A DNA stretch of 64,000 nt from Massiliimalia timonensis. Lineage in GTDB: Bacteria; Bacillota; Clostridia; Oscillospirales; Ruminococcaceae. Below the pieces are notes generated by a model. The model saw only the letters and a program-made list of their open reading frames with translations, did no database searches and was not told the origin of the DNA. This document shows positions 18,084 to 26,365 of this stretch, one piece after another. The translations under genes and the position numbers were made by a program. The stretch's first letter is position 1; each line of letters starts with the position of its first letter. The stretch is taken from assembly GCF_900186585.1 (NCBI RefSeq), contig NZ_FYDD01000004.1, positions 620,001 through 684,000 of the forward strand. The letters run 5' to 3'.

Positions 18084-18124
18084 AAAGACAGCCTGCCGAG
18101 TTTCCGGCAGGCTGTCTTTTTTTT
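18083..18124 (+). terminator. Terminator after the D,D-carboxypeptidase
   Basis: A 16-bp stem (18083-18098 with 18105-18120), loop AGTTTC, followed by eight T residues in all, directly after the stop codon. Confidence 0.95.
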
Positions 18125-18129
18125 CGCTG

Positions 18130-18157
18130 TTGAAATTCCCTTTGGATGTGGTATGAT
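18130..18157 (+). promoter_or_regulatory. Promoter of the dehydratase-like gene
   Basis: TTGAAA (18130-18135), a 16-base spacer and TATGAT (18152-18157) lie between the terminator and the next gene. Confidence 0.65.
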
Positions 18158-18207
18158 AAAGGAAAGGATAGATGATTGATCGGCTGAAAGCGGGAAGGAG
18201 GGATTTT

Positions 18208-19410
18208 ATGTATCGGATCCAGGAGGGGAAGGACCGGGAAAAGAATATTCTGCTGATTCCCGCCATGCTGGACGCACATTTTCCCTTGCTCCAATATGCC
18301 TTTTATTCTAAAAACTATCATCCGATTATTCTGGAAAACGAGGACAACATTACCGATATGGGACTGCGTTATGTGCACAACGATATGTGTTACCCCTCTA
18401 TCCTATGCATCGGTCAGATGCTCTCTGCCCTGCAAAGCGGGAAGTATGATCTGTCCCGCACACGGTTGCTGATGCCCTCTGCCGGGGATGGGTGCCGTGG
18501 GTCCAATTATACCAGCCTTTTGCGCAAGGCGTTAAAAAATGCCGGCTTTCCTCAAGTGAAGGTATTGTCCCTTAATGTGAAAGGCGTAGAGCGGGAAAAT
18601 CAGATGAAGCTGGAGCCGGGAATGGTTTGGCGGGCTCTGTTCGGCTTATTCTACGGGGATATGCTGATGCTGCTGCTTCAGCAGGTAAGGCCTTATGAAA
18701 AGGTGTCTGGAACGGCCCAAGCCTGCTGGAAACATTGGGTGCGTGTTTTATCCGAGGACCTGAGAACAGGCCGGAACCTTACCCTGCGAAGTTTGAAACG
18801 AAATTTTTTGCGGATCGCCGAGGACTTTTCCAATATCGAACGTACCGGGAAAACAAAGCAAAGGATCGGGATCGTTGGGGAATTGTATATCAAGTACTGC
18901 CACCTTGGAAACTGGGATATGGTCCGCTTTTTGGAGGAAGAGGGCTGTGAAAGCTATACCAATGGACTGTCCTGGTATACGCTTTATTACATAGATTCCC
19001 ATTTAAGGGATTCACGGCGGCTGGAAAAGGCGGGTTACCGGCTGGTCGGAGCTGTTTTGGAACGCCTGCAAAAAAAGATGATTCAGGCTTTACGGAGATT
19101 CGGGTTTTACAGTTTAGAGCCGTTTTCCATATTAAAAGAGGAAGCCAAAGGATATGTCAGCTATTCCACCCAGACTGGCGACGGCTGGCTGATCGGGGCG
19201 GAAGCAGTGGGCTGTATTAAGCACGGCTGCCGCAAGGTAGCGGCAGTCCAGCCGTTTGGATGCCTGCCGAATCATGTTTGCGGGAAAGGGATCTATTCCT
19301 CTTTATGCAAAAGGCTGCCCGACGGGCTGATCGTCAGCGTGGACGTGGATTCCAGCGGTTCCCGGCTGAACGTGTATAACCGGGTGAAAATGCTGTTGGA
19401 TTTCCGGTAA
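18208..19410 (+). CDS. 2-hydroxyacyl-CoA dehydratase / activase C-terminal-like protein
   Basis: A 400-residue cytoplasmic protein resembling the C-terminal unit of the large fused activase-dehydratase proteins (COG3581 type). The visible marks are VHNDMCYPSILCIGQM, an ALQSGKYDL segment and SAGDGCRGSNYTSLLRKAL, with cysteines that in relatives hold an iron-sulfur cluster; a later NHVCGKG could give another ligand. The usual ATPase activase domain (BcrAD/BadFG) is not fused and not adjacent, so this is an orphan half. The reaction is unknown. The start at 18208 follows GGAAGGAGGG; the upstream in-frame ATG at 18172 has no such site. Confidence 0.75.
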   Translation: MYRIQEGKDREKNILLIPAMLDAHFPLLQYAFYSKNYHPIILENEDNITDMGLRYVHNDMCYPSILCIGQMLSALQSGKYDLSRTRLLMPSAGDGCRGSNYTSLLRKALKNAGFPQVKVLSLNVKGVERENQMKLEPGMVWRALFGLFYGDMLMLLLQQVRPYEKVSGTAQACWKHWVRVLSEDLRTGRNLTLRSLKRNFLRIAEDFSNIERTGKTKQRIGIVGELYIKYCHLGNWDMVRFLEEEGCESYTNGLSWYTLYYIDSHLRDSRRLEKAGYRLVGAVLERLQKKMIQALRRFGFYSLEPFSILKEEAKGYVSYSTQTGDGWLIGAEAVGCIKHGCRKVAAVQPFGCLPNHVCGKGIYSSLCKRLPDGLIVSVDVDSSGSRLNVYNRVKMLLDFR

Positions 19411-19492
19411 ACAACTCTTTTTAGTGGGTTGTGCCTTTTAGAAAGTTCACAAAACGGACAAACAATTTTCTTCAAAAAATGAGTTGTTAGGC

Positions 19493-19521
19493 TTGAAAAA
19501 GACAGGGGTTTATAGTACAAT
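19493..19521 (+). promoter_or_regulatory. Promoter of pgi
   Basis: TTGAAA (19493-19498), exactly 17 bases, TACAAT (19516-19521); the pgi start codon is about 70 bases downstream. Confidence 0.75.
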
Positions 19522-19592
19522 AATAATATACTTTTCAAAGAAGAAATGAAAGTTCGTGTTTCATGTGAATTGATGTTGGAGGGGAAATTCAG

Positions 19593-20930
19593 ATGGCAGT
19601 CACTTTAAATGACAGGCATATAACTGCCTTTATAAAAGGGCATGAATTAGAGGGGATGCAGCCGTTGGTATCGGCGGCACACACAAAGCTTCATGATAAG
19701 ACCGGCCTTGGAAACGACTTTTTGGGCTGGGTCACTTTGCCGGCAGATTACGACCGGGAAGAGTTTGAAAGGATCCAGAAAGCGGCCAAAAAGATCCAGT
19801 CTGATTCGGATATTTTGATCGTTATCGGGATCGGCGGTTCTTATCTTGGCGCACGGGCAGTGATCGAAATGCTTCGCTCGCCGCTTTATAACAGCTTGAA
19901 AAAGGATACGCCGGATATTTACTTTGCGGGGAACAATATCAACCCCACTTATTTAAACGAGATCCTTTCTATCTGCGAGGGAAAGGATATTTCTGTAAAC
20001 GTCATCTCTAAATCCGGCACTACCACAGAGCCGGCGCTTGCGTTTCGGGTGTTCCGCGACCTGCTGGAACAGAAATACGGAAAAGAGGGCGCTAAGGGCA
20101 GGATCTACGCGACCACCGATAAGGCGCGCGGCACTTTGAAAGAGCTGGCCGACAAGGAAGGGTATGAAACCTTTGTGATCCCGGATGATGTTGGCGGAAG
20201 ATTTTCTGTTCTGACCCCGGTCGGCTTGCTTCCTATCGCTGTCAGCGGGTGCGACATCAAAGCGCTGATGGATGGTGCGGCGGCGGCACAGAATGCATAC
20301 GCGAATGATGATTTAAGCAAGAATGATTGTTACCGTTACGCGGCTTACCGCAATATTCTTCACGCAAAGGGAAAATCAGTGGAAATGCTGGTCAGCTATG
20401 ACCCAGCCTTTACCATGATGACCGAATGGTTTAAGCAGCTGTTTGGGGAAAGCGAAGGCAAAGACCAGAAAGGGATCTATCCGTCCTCTGCTACGTTTTC
20501 CACCGATCTTCATTCCCTGGGACAGTTTATTCAGGACGGTTCCCGCGTGATGTTTGAAACGGTTGTTGATATTCAGAAAGCAAAACAGGATTTCTTTGTC
20601 AAAGACGACCCGGAAAATCTGGACGGCTTAAACTTCTTGTCCAATCAGGATATGTCGATTATCAACCGCCGCGCTTTGGAAGGGACAGTGATCGCCCACA
20701 CAGAAGGCGGCACCCCGAACCTGATTTTGGAGATGCCGGAGCCTAACGAGTATGAACTGGGGTGGCTGATCTATTTCTTTGAAAAAGCCTGCGCGGTTTC
20801 CGGTTATCTGCTGGGGGTCAACCCGTTTGACCAGCCGGGTGTGGAAAGCTATAAAAAGAATATGTTTGCCCTGCTTGGCAAACCCGGCTATGAAAGCGAA
20901 AAAGAGGCTTTGCTGAAAAAGCTTCAGTAA
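19593..20930 (+). CDS. pgi: Glucose-6-phosphate isomerase
   Basis: Interconverts glucose-6-phosphate and fructose-6-phosphate in glycolysis. The 445-residue length fits the short bacterial form. Phosphate-binding [12 protein letters not shown] (around residue 78) and [14 protein letters not shown] are clear, as are [13 protein letters not shown] and the C-terminal [15 protein letters not shown] with the catalytic lysine. AGGGGAAA precedes the ATG. It is monocistronic or cotranscribed with the small P-loop gene 80 bases downstream; the gap holds a small hairpin (20942-20962) without a T run. Confidence 0.97.
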   Translation: MAVTLNDRHITAFIKGHELEGMQPLVSAAHTKLHDKTGLGNDFLGWVTLPADYDREEFERIQKAAKKIQSDSDILIVIGIGGSYLGARAVIEMLRSPLYNSLKKDTPDIYFAGNNINPTYLNEILSICEGKDISVNVISKSGTTTEPALAFRVFRDLLEQKYGKEGAKGRIYATTDKARGTLKELADKEGYETFVIPDDVGGRFSVLTPVGLLPIAVSGCDIKALMDGAAAAQNAYANDDLSKNDCYRYAAYRNILHAKGKSVEMLVSYDPAFTMMTEWFKQLFGESEGKDQKGIYPSSATFSTDLHSLGQFIQDGSRVMFETVVDIQKAKQDFFVKDDPENLDGLNFLSNQDMSIINRRALEGTVIAHTEGGTPNLILEMPEPNEYELGWLIYFFEKACAVSGYLLGVNPFDQPGVESYKKNMFALLGKPGYESEKEALLKKLQ

Positions 20931-21010
20931 AAATGTACTCAACATTCAGGGAAACTGAATGTACAAATAAATCGAACGATCACAGATCGTCATTTTAGGA
21001 GGAAACAGTT

Positions 21011-21415
21011 ATGATTAAGTTAATTGTGGGAAGCAAAGGATCCGGCAAGACAAAAGTGTTGATTGATCTGGTTAACAAAGCGGCGGAAACTTCCAGTGGC
21101 AGCGTTGTTTGCATTGAAAAGGCAATGAACCTGAACTTCTCGATTAAACCATCTGTGCGTTTGATCCATGCAGATGAATATGAAATCAGCGGTTACGAAC
21201 AATTTTATGGTTTCATCACCGGTGTTTTGGCAGGAAATTACGATATTACCGATATTTTTGTAGACGGTATTTTAAGGATCGGCAACCGTGATCTGGATGC
21301 GCTGGCTACCATGGTCGCCAATGTGGAAAAGATCGTGAAAGACGATGTTTCCGTTACATTTACTGTTTCTACCGATGCGGAAAATCTCCCGGAAAGCTTG
21401 AAAGCATATCTGTAA
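21011..21415 (+). CDS. Small P-loop NTP-binding protein, function unknown
   Basis: 134 residues with a Walker A motif at the N-terminus (GSKGSGKT, residues 7-14) and a possible Walker B strand (ITDIFVDGILRI). No other domain is visible. Proteins like this are sometimes labelled twitching-motility ATPase, but it is far too short for PilT and lacks its other motifs; I would not use that name. The start has AGGAGG ten bases upstream. It ends at a terminator, and its neighbours (pgi, yceD) do not suggest a role. Confidence 0.75.
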   Translation: MIKLIVGSKGSGKTKVLIDLVNKAAETSSGSVVCIEKAMNLNFSIKPSVRLIHADEYEISGYEQFYGFITGVLAGNYDITDIFVDGILRIGNRDLDALATMVANVEKIVKDDVSVTFTVSTDAENLPESLKAYL

Positions 21416-21429
21416 TCAAACAAAGTCAG

Positions 21430-21461
21430 ATGACCGGCTGTGATAGGCAGTCGGTCATTTT
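21430..21461 (+). terminator. Terminator after the P-loop gene
   Basis: An 11-bp stem with one G-T pair (21430-21440 with 21448-21458) followed by a short T run of four, weak but well placed. Confidence 0.65.
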
Positions 21462-21546
21462 GTGAGAAAACTGTTTCCTGAACACAGGTAAAGATGGCGA
21501 TTCTGCCGGATTATGGAAGCTCCGGCAATTTATTAAAGTTTTTTTA

Positions 21547-21576
21547 TTGACAAATAATGCTGTGATGTATTATAAT
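21547..21576 (+). promoter_or_regulatory. Promoter of yceD-rpmF
   Basis: Consensus TTGACA (21547-21552), 18-base spacer, TATAAT (21571-21576), about 30 bases before the yceD start. Confidence 0.85.
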
Positions 21577-21605
21577 ATTATGGCACAGCACGATGAGGTG
21601 TCTTT

Positions 21606-22106
21606 ATGTCTTATGATCTAAAGCAACTCTTTGAAGTTGTTGGCGAGGTTCAAGAGATTGATTACCGTCTGGATCTGTCCGATTACGAGCTGTTTGGAGG
21701 AAAACCGTTTGCAGACCCGGTCTGGGTTCACGGAAAAATCTTCAATCAAGCCGGGGTCGTTACCCTGCAGTATGAAGCGGATTTTAGACTGGTGCTCAGT
21801 TGTGACCGCTGCTTGGAGGAGTTTGAACGGAAGGAACACCTTTCGCAAACGCATATCCTTGTTACCGAACTGAATACAGACAACGACGAATATATCGTTG
21901 TAGAGGGCTTTTCCTTGGATCTGGACGAGCTGGTTTTAGACGATATTTTGTTGTATCTACCATCGAAGCTGCTTTGCAGTGAAGACTGTAAAGGTTTGTG
22001 TGAACATTGCGGCCAAAACTTGAACAGGGGCAGCTGTAATTGCTGTAATACAGCCGAAAAAATGGTTGATCCGCGCCTTTCGGTGCTGGATGAACTGCTC
22101 AAATAA
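21606..22106 (+). CDS. yceD: YceD family protein (DUF177)
   Basis: A 166-residue protein of the DUF177 family, almost always encoded just before rpmF. In plants and bacteria, relatives are linked to 23S rRNA handling, though the exact role here is not readable. It shows a central LSCDRCLEEF and a cysteine-rich end (CSEDCKGLCEHCGQNLNRGSC) suggestive of zinc binding. rpmF starts 36 bases after its stop, under the same promoter. Confidence 0.9.
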   Translation: MSYDLKQLFEVVGEVQEIDYRLDLSDYELFGGKPFADPVWVHGKIFNQAGVVTLQYEADFRLVLSCDRCLEEFERKEHLSQTHILVTELNTDNDEYIVVEGFSLDLDELVLDDILLYLPSKLLCSEDCKGLCEHCGQNLNRGSCNCCNTAEKMVDPRLSVLDELLK

Positions 22107-22142
22107 ACCATAGTGTAACTGGATGAAGGAGGTGCCCGTACC

Positions 22143-22325
22143 ATGGCAGTACCAAAGAGAAAGGTATCAAAAGCAAGAAGAGATAAAAGACGTTCCAGCG
22201 TTTGGAAACTGGATGCGCCGGCATTATCTAAATGCCCACAGTGTGGTGAATTGAAAGCTCCGCATAAAGTATGTGATAGCTGCGGATACTACAAAGGTGT
22301 TCAGGTTATCAATAAAGAAGCATAA
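22143..22325 (+). CDS. rpmF: 50S ribosomal protein L32
   Basis: A 60-residue basic ribosomal protein of the large subunit. The N-terminus MAVPKRKVSKARRDKRRS is diagnostic, and four cysteines in CPQCG...CDSCG form the zinc ribbon of the C+ paralogue type. AAGGAGG lies upstream. It is followed by a strong terminator. Confidence 0.98.
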   Translation: MAVPKRKVSKARRDKRRSSVWKLDAPALSKCPQCGELKAPHKVCDSCGYYKGVQVINKEA

Positions 22326-22390
22326 TTGCAAAATGCTTCTTGGCACGGCGGCTTGAAAAACAGCCGATTTCAAGGAAGTTCATGAACAGA

Positions 22391-22425
22391 AAAATGCCGC
22401 TTGTTTTTGCAAGCGGCATTTTTTT
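22391..22425 (+). terminator. Terminator after rpmF
   Basis: A 13-bp perfect stem (22391-22403 with 22410-22422), loop TTTTTG, followed by T residues to 22425. Confidence 0.93.
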
Positions 22426-22454
22426 GAAAGATAGCCGGGAAAGGAGGAAGTGCC

Positions 22455-23771
22455 TTGGCAGTTATCATCAGCAATGTGGCGCCGGGCAGCTTGGCGGCGA
22501 AAAAAAAGATCGGTGCGGGAGATACGCTGGTTTCGATCAACGGGAACCAGATCACTGATGTGCTGGATTATCAATTCTATATTACGGAAACGGTACTGCG
22601 TTTAGTGATAAAAAGAAAAGAGGATAAACATTTCTGCGTGCTGAAGATCAAAAAGCAGCAGTACGAGGATATTGGCTTGGAATTTGAAACCTATTTAATG
22701 GATCAGCAGAGGACCTGTACCAACTCCTGTATTTTCTGCTTTGTAGACCAGATGCCGCCTGGGATGCGGGACAGCCTTTACTTTAAGGATGATGACGCCC
22801 GCCTCTCTTTCCTGTTCGGGAATTATATCACCCTGACAAACCTAAAGCAAAGCGAGATCGACCGTATTATCAAAATGAAGATCAGCCCAATCAACATTTC
22901 TGTGCACACCACAAACCCCAAACTTCGCTGTGAGATGATGCACAACCGCTTTGCAGGGGAAAAGCTTGATTATGTACGGCAGCTTTCCAAGGCGGGGATT
23001 ACCATCAACTGCCAGCTTGTCCTTTGTCCGGGGATCAATGACGGGGAAGAATTAAAACGCACCCTGTCCGATTTAGGCAGCCTTTATCCCAACATTCAAA
23101 GTGTTGCCTGCGTGCCGGTAGGGCTGACAAAATACCGGGAGGGGCTTTATCCCCTGGAACGCTATCACCGGGAAACCGCGCGAGAAGTGATCCGGATCGT
23201 GGGGGATTTTGCTGAGGACTTTTATCAGAAGCACGGCACCCGGCTTGCTTATGCGTCCGACGAGTTTTATATCCGGGCGGAACTGCCGCTTCCGCAGGAT
23301 GACTTTTATGAAGATTTTGCCCAGCTGGAAAATGGGGTGGGTGTGATCGCCATGCTGCGCACCGACTTCCGGGACCTGATGCGGGAACTGCCGGAGGATG
23401 GGAAGGCGCGCAATGTTTCGATCGCTACAGGTACAGATGCGGCGCCTTTTCTGGCGGAACTTGTTGACGAGGCAAAGAAAAAGTGGCATAATTTAACTTG
23501 CAGGATCTATCCGATCCGAAATGACTTTTTTGGAGAAACGATCACTGTCGCAGGCTTAGTGACAGCGCAGGATATCATCAAACAGCTTCAGGGTAAAGAG
23601 CTGGGGGATGTTTTGATTCTGCCAAACTGTATGCTGCGGCATGAACAGGATAAATTTTTGGACGATTATACCGTTGCCGATGTGGAGCAGGCACTGGCTG
23701 TGCGGGTAAAGGTGACCGGCACAGAAGGCGATGAGCTTCTGCGCGGCATATTAGAGGAAGTTTCTGAATAA
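22455..23771 (+). CDS. DUF512 family protein with PDZ and radical-SAM-like domains
   Basis: 438 residues. The N-terminus (residues 1-65) resembles a PDZ domain (VAPGSLAAKKKIGAGDTLVSINGNQ), followed by CTNSCIFC with C88, C92 and C95, the CxxxCxxC cluster pattern of radical SAM enzymes, then a DUF512 C-terminal domain (VATGTDAAPFL..., FFGETITVAGLVTAQDI). The family is widespread in Clostridia and sits next to der, but its reaction has not been set. It starts with TTG at 22455, seven bases after AAGGAGG. der begins 22 bases downstream. Confidence 0.88.
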   Translation: MAVIISNVAPGSLAAKKKIGAGDTLVSINGNQITDVLDYQFYITETVLRLVIKRKEDKHFCVLKIKKQQYEDIGLEFETYLMDQQRTCTNSCIFCFVDQMPPGMRDSLYFKDDDARLSFLFGNYITLTNLKQSEIDRIIKMKISPINISVHTTNPKLRCEMMHNRFAGEKLDYVRQLSKAGITINCQLVLCPGINDGEELKRTLSDLGSLYPNIQSVACVPVGLTKYREGLYPLERYHRETAREVIRIVGDFAEDFYQKHGTRLAYASDEFYIRAELPLPQDDFYEDFAQLENGVGVIAMLRTDFRDLMRELPEDGKARNVSIATGTDAAPFLAELVDEAKKKWHNLTCRIYPIRNDFFGETITVAGLVTAQDIIKQLQGKELGDVLILPNCMLRHEQDKFLDDYTVADVEQALAVRVKVTGTEGDELLRGILEEVSE

Positions 23772-23793
23772 GGAAGGAAAGAAGGGAAGAAAG

Positions 23794-25128
23794 ATGGCAA
23801 AACCGATTGTTGCAGTGGTGGGACGCCCCAATGTGGGGAAATCTACCCTGTTTAATAAACTGATCGGGCAACGCCTTTCCATTGTGGAGGACACACCCGG
23901 CGTTACCCGTGACAGGATCTATGCGCCCTGTGAATGGCGCGGCAAACAGTTTATGCTGGTGGACACCGGCGGGATCGAGCCAAAAACAGACGATGTGATC
24001 TTAAAGCAGATGCGGCGTCAGGCACAGATCGCGATCGACACGGCCGATGTGACGATCCTGCTGACCGATATGAAAGACGGCCTGACCGCGACCGACCATG
24101 AAGTGGCGGATATGCTGTTAAAGACCGGGAAACCGATCGTGCTGTGTGTGAACAAATGCGACTCTGTTGGGGAACCTCCGCTGGAATTTTATGAGTTCTA
24201 CAACTTGGGGCTGGGGGAACCGATTCAGATCTCCGCTGCCCATGGCCATGGGACGGGGGATTTGCTGGACGCGGTGTTTGACTTGCTTCCCGAACATGCG
24301 GGGGAAGACTACAGCGAAGAATATATTAAGGTTGCGGTGATCGGGAAACCAAATGTGGGGAAATCCTCTCTGGTCAATAAATTGGCGGGGGAAGAACGCG
24401 CGATCGTTTCCAACATTGCCGGGACGACCCGCGACGCGACGGACAGTGTGATTGAGAATAGCTACGGGAAGTTTGTATTTATTGACACGGCCGGGATCCG
24501 GAGAAAATCCAAGGTTCTGGAAAACATTGAAAAGTACAGCGTGCTGCGTGCGCACATGGCGGTGGACCGCAGTGACGTGTGCGTGATCATGATCGACGCG
24601 AACGAGGGTTTTACCGAGCAGGACAGCAAGATCGCCGGTTATGCCCATGAACAGGGAAAAGCTTGTATCATTGCCGTCAATAAATGGGATGCGGTGGAAA
24701 ACAAAACTGACAAGACCATGAAAGAGATGACCGAGGATCTGGAACGCTCTTTCAGCTTTATGTCTTATGCGCCGTTTCTCTTTATCTCTGCGGCGACAGG
24801 CCAGCGGCTGAATAAGCTGTTTGAAATGATCGTCCATGTGAAGGAGCAGAACTCGATCCGTATTTCTACCGGGGTGCTCAACGACCTGCTGGCTTATTGC
24901 ACGGCGCGGGTCCAGCCGCCCTCCGACAAGGGGCGCCGCTTAAAAATTTACTACATGACCCAGCCAAGCACCAATCCGCCAACTTTCGTGGCGTTTGTGA
25001 ACCGGGCGGACCTGTTCCATTTTTCCTATCAGCGTTATATTGAAAACCAGATTCGGGAATCGTTCGGTCTGGAGGGAACACCGATCCGGTTTATTGTGCG
25101 GGAGCGCGACACCAAAGACACAAAATAA
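23794..25128 (+). CDS. der: Ribosome-assembly GTPase Der (EngA)
   Basis: A 444-residue protein with two tandem GTPase domains, needed for assembly of the 50S subunit. Each domain has a G1 motif (GRPNVGKST at residues 9-17; GKPNVGKSS near 184), DTGG / DTAG G3 motifs, and NKCD / NKWD G4 motifs, and the C-terminal KH-like domain ends with FGLEGTPIRFIVRERD. Both the length and the order are standard. It lies between the DUF512 gene and plsY, a conserved Firmicute arrangement. Confidence 0.97.
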   Translation: MAKPIVAVVGRPNVGKSTLFNKLIGQRLSIVEDTPGVTRDRIYAPCEWRGKQFMLVDTGGIEPKTDDVILKQMRRQAQIAIDTADVTILLTDMKDGLTATDHEVADMLLKTGKPIVLCVNKCDSVGEPPLEFYEFYNLGLGEPIQISAAHGHGTGDLLDAVFDLLPEHAGEDYSEEYIKVAVIGKPNVGKSSLVNKLAGEERAIVSNIAGTTRDATDSVIENSYGKFVFIDTAGIRRKSKVLENIEKYSVLRAHMAVDRSDVCVIMIDANEGFTEQDSKIAGYAHEQGKACIIAVNKWDAVENKTDKTMKEMTEDLERSFSFMSYAPFLFISAATGQRLNKLFEMIVHVKEQNSIRISTGVLNDLLAYCTARVQPPSDKGRRLKIYYMTQPSTNPPTFVAFVNRADLFHFSYQRYIENQIRESFGLEGTPIRFIVRERDTKDTK

Positions 25129-25148
25129 TTTCCAAGGGGGCTTACCCG

Positions 25149-25799
25149 ATGTTTGTGACCATTATTTGTTTGATCGTTTCCATGATCATTGCATATCTGC
25201 TGGGAAGCGTTAATTTTGCGGTGATCATCACCAAAGCCTTTGCCCATAAGGATATCCGCGATTTTGGGAGCGGTAACGCCGGAATGACAAACGTACTGCG
25301 TACGCTGGGGAAGGGGCCGGCTACATTGACCCTGCTGGGGGACTTTTCCAAGGGGCTGTTTGCGGTTTTGATCGGCCGGGCGCTGTTTACCTTTGTGGCG
25401 CAGATGCCGGATTTCTTTATTGGGGATTATCTGTGCGCGTTCTGCGGATTGTTGGGGCACTGTTTCCCGGTCTTCTTCGGATTTAAAGGCGGCAAGGGGA
25501 TTTTAGTATCGGCCGGCGCTTTGATCGCGCTTTCTCCAGTTTCTTTTTTATGCTGTTTAGCCGCGTTTTTGATTTTTATGGCAGCAACAAAGTATGTGTC
25601 GGTTGGTTCGATCGCGTCGGCTGTGACCTTTCCGGTTGCGATTTTGATAAGCCGGCTGATCGGGGGCTTTGCCCACCCGTTTGCAGAGGCGGCGATGGCT
25701 TTGCTGATCGGCGGGATCGTTATCTTTATGCACCGCGCCAATATTGGCCGGCTGATCCGCGGGGAAGAAAACGGGTTTGGCAAAAAGAAACGGCCGTAA
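25149..25799 (+). CDS. plsY: Glycerol-3-phosphate acyltransferase PlsY
   Basis: A membrane enzyme that transfers acyl from acyl-phosphate to glycerol-3-phosphate, starting phospholipid synthesis. The 216-residue protein has about five hydrophobic segments and the three cytoplasmic motifs of the family: FGSGNAGMTNVLRTLGKG, GHCFPVFFGFKGGKG and the later VGSIASAVTFP. It follows der by 20 bases. Confidence 0.95.
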   Translation: MFVTIICLIVSMIIAYLLGSVNFAVIITKAFAHKDIRDFGSGNAGMTNVLRTLGKGPATLTLLGDFSKGLFAVLIGRALFTFVAQMPDFFIGDYLCAFCGLLGHCFPVFFGFKGGKGILVSAGALIALSPVSFLCCLAAFLIFMAATKYVSVGSIASAVTFPVAILISRLIGGFAHPFAEAAMALLIGGIVIFMHRANIGRLIRGEENGFGKKKRP

Positions 25800-25864
25800 C
25801 ACGATTTTCGTCAATTCGACAGAAAAATATTCTTAGAAAAAAGAATATATGTAAAGAAAAAGAC

Positions 25865-25893
25865 TTGACAGCCGGTTATACGTTGTGTATAAT
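25865..25893 (+). promoter_or_regulatory. Promoter of ylxM-ffh
   Basis: A full-consensus site: TTGACA (25865-25870), 17 bases, TATAAT (25888-25893), about 70 bases before ylxM. Confidence 0.9.
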
Positions 25894-25960
25894 ATGGATT
25901 GTTAAGTTTTTTCCTTTACAATCAGTCCGATTCAGAGGGAGGATCCCGGAGGAATCAAAG

Positions 25961-26323
25961 ATGAGCAAGAATTTGGAAGTAGCCGTTTTGCTGGATTTTT
26001 ACGGCGAGATGCTGACAGAAAAGCAGCGTGACTTAATTGACTTGTATTACAATGAGGATCTGTCGCTGGGAGAGATCGCGCAGCATCAAAAGATCACCCG
26101 TCAGGGTGTGCGCGACAGCATCAAGCGTGGCGAAGAATTTTTGTATGAACTGGAAGAAAAACTGGGATTGCTGAAAACTTACCGGGAAACACAGCAGACG
26201 TTTCAAACGATCCGGGATCTATCTGCGGAAATTTACCGCATCTGCGACCGGTATAAATACTCGGTTGACGTGATCCGGGATTCGCAGAAAATTTTGGAGA
26301 TCGCCGAAAAACATTTAGATTAG
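25961..26323 (+). CDS. ylxM: YlxM/p13-like putative helix-turn-helix protein
   Basis: 120 residues with a sigma-70 region-4-like helix-turn-helix (LTEKQRDLIDLYYNEDLSLGEIAQHQKITRQGVRDSIKRG, residues 18-57) and a coiled C-terminus. Members sit upstream of ffh and are proposed to affect signal-recognition-particle function. The start is the ATG at 25961, after CCCGGAGGA; the longer upstream open frame runs back through plsY and over the promoter and is not coding. ffh starts 42 bases downstream. Confidence 0.92.
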   Translation: MSKNLEVAVLLDFYGEMLTEKQRDLIDLYYNEDLSLGEIAQHQKITRQGVRDSIKRGEEFLYELEEKLGLLKTYRETQQTFQTIRDLSAEIYRICDRYKYSVDVIRDSQKILEIAEKHLD

Positions 26324-26365
26324 TTCCCCTGCAATACAGGGAGTTTGATAATATGGAGGTTCGCA

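Noticed and set aside
20942-20962. Small hairpin after pgi as a terminator
   Set aside because: Eight-base stem without a T run; too weak to call.
24118-24837. 239-residue minus-strand open frame opposite der
   Set aside because: der has both GTPase domains intact on the plus strand.
25550-25960. Long in-frame extension upstream of ylxM
   Set aside because: It overlaps plsY out of frame and crosses a consensus promoter; the ATG at 25961 has a good ribosome site.
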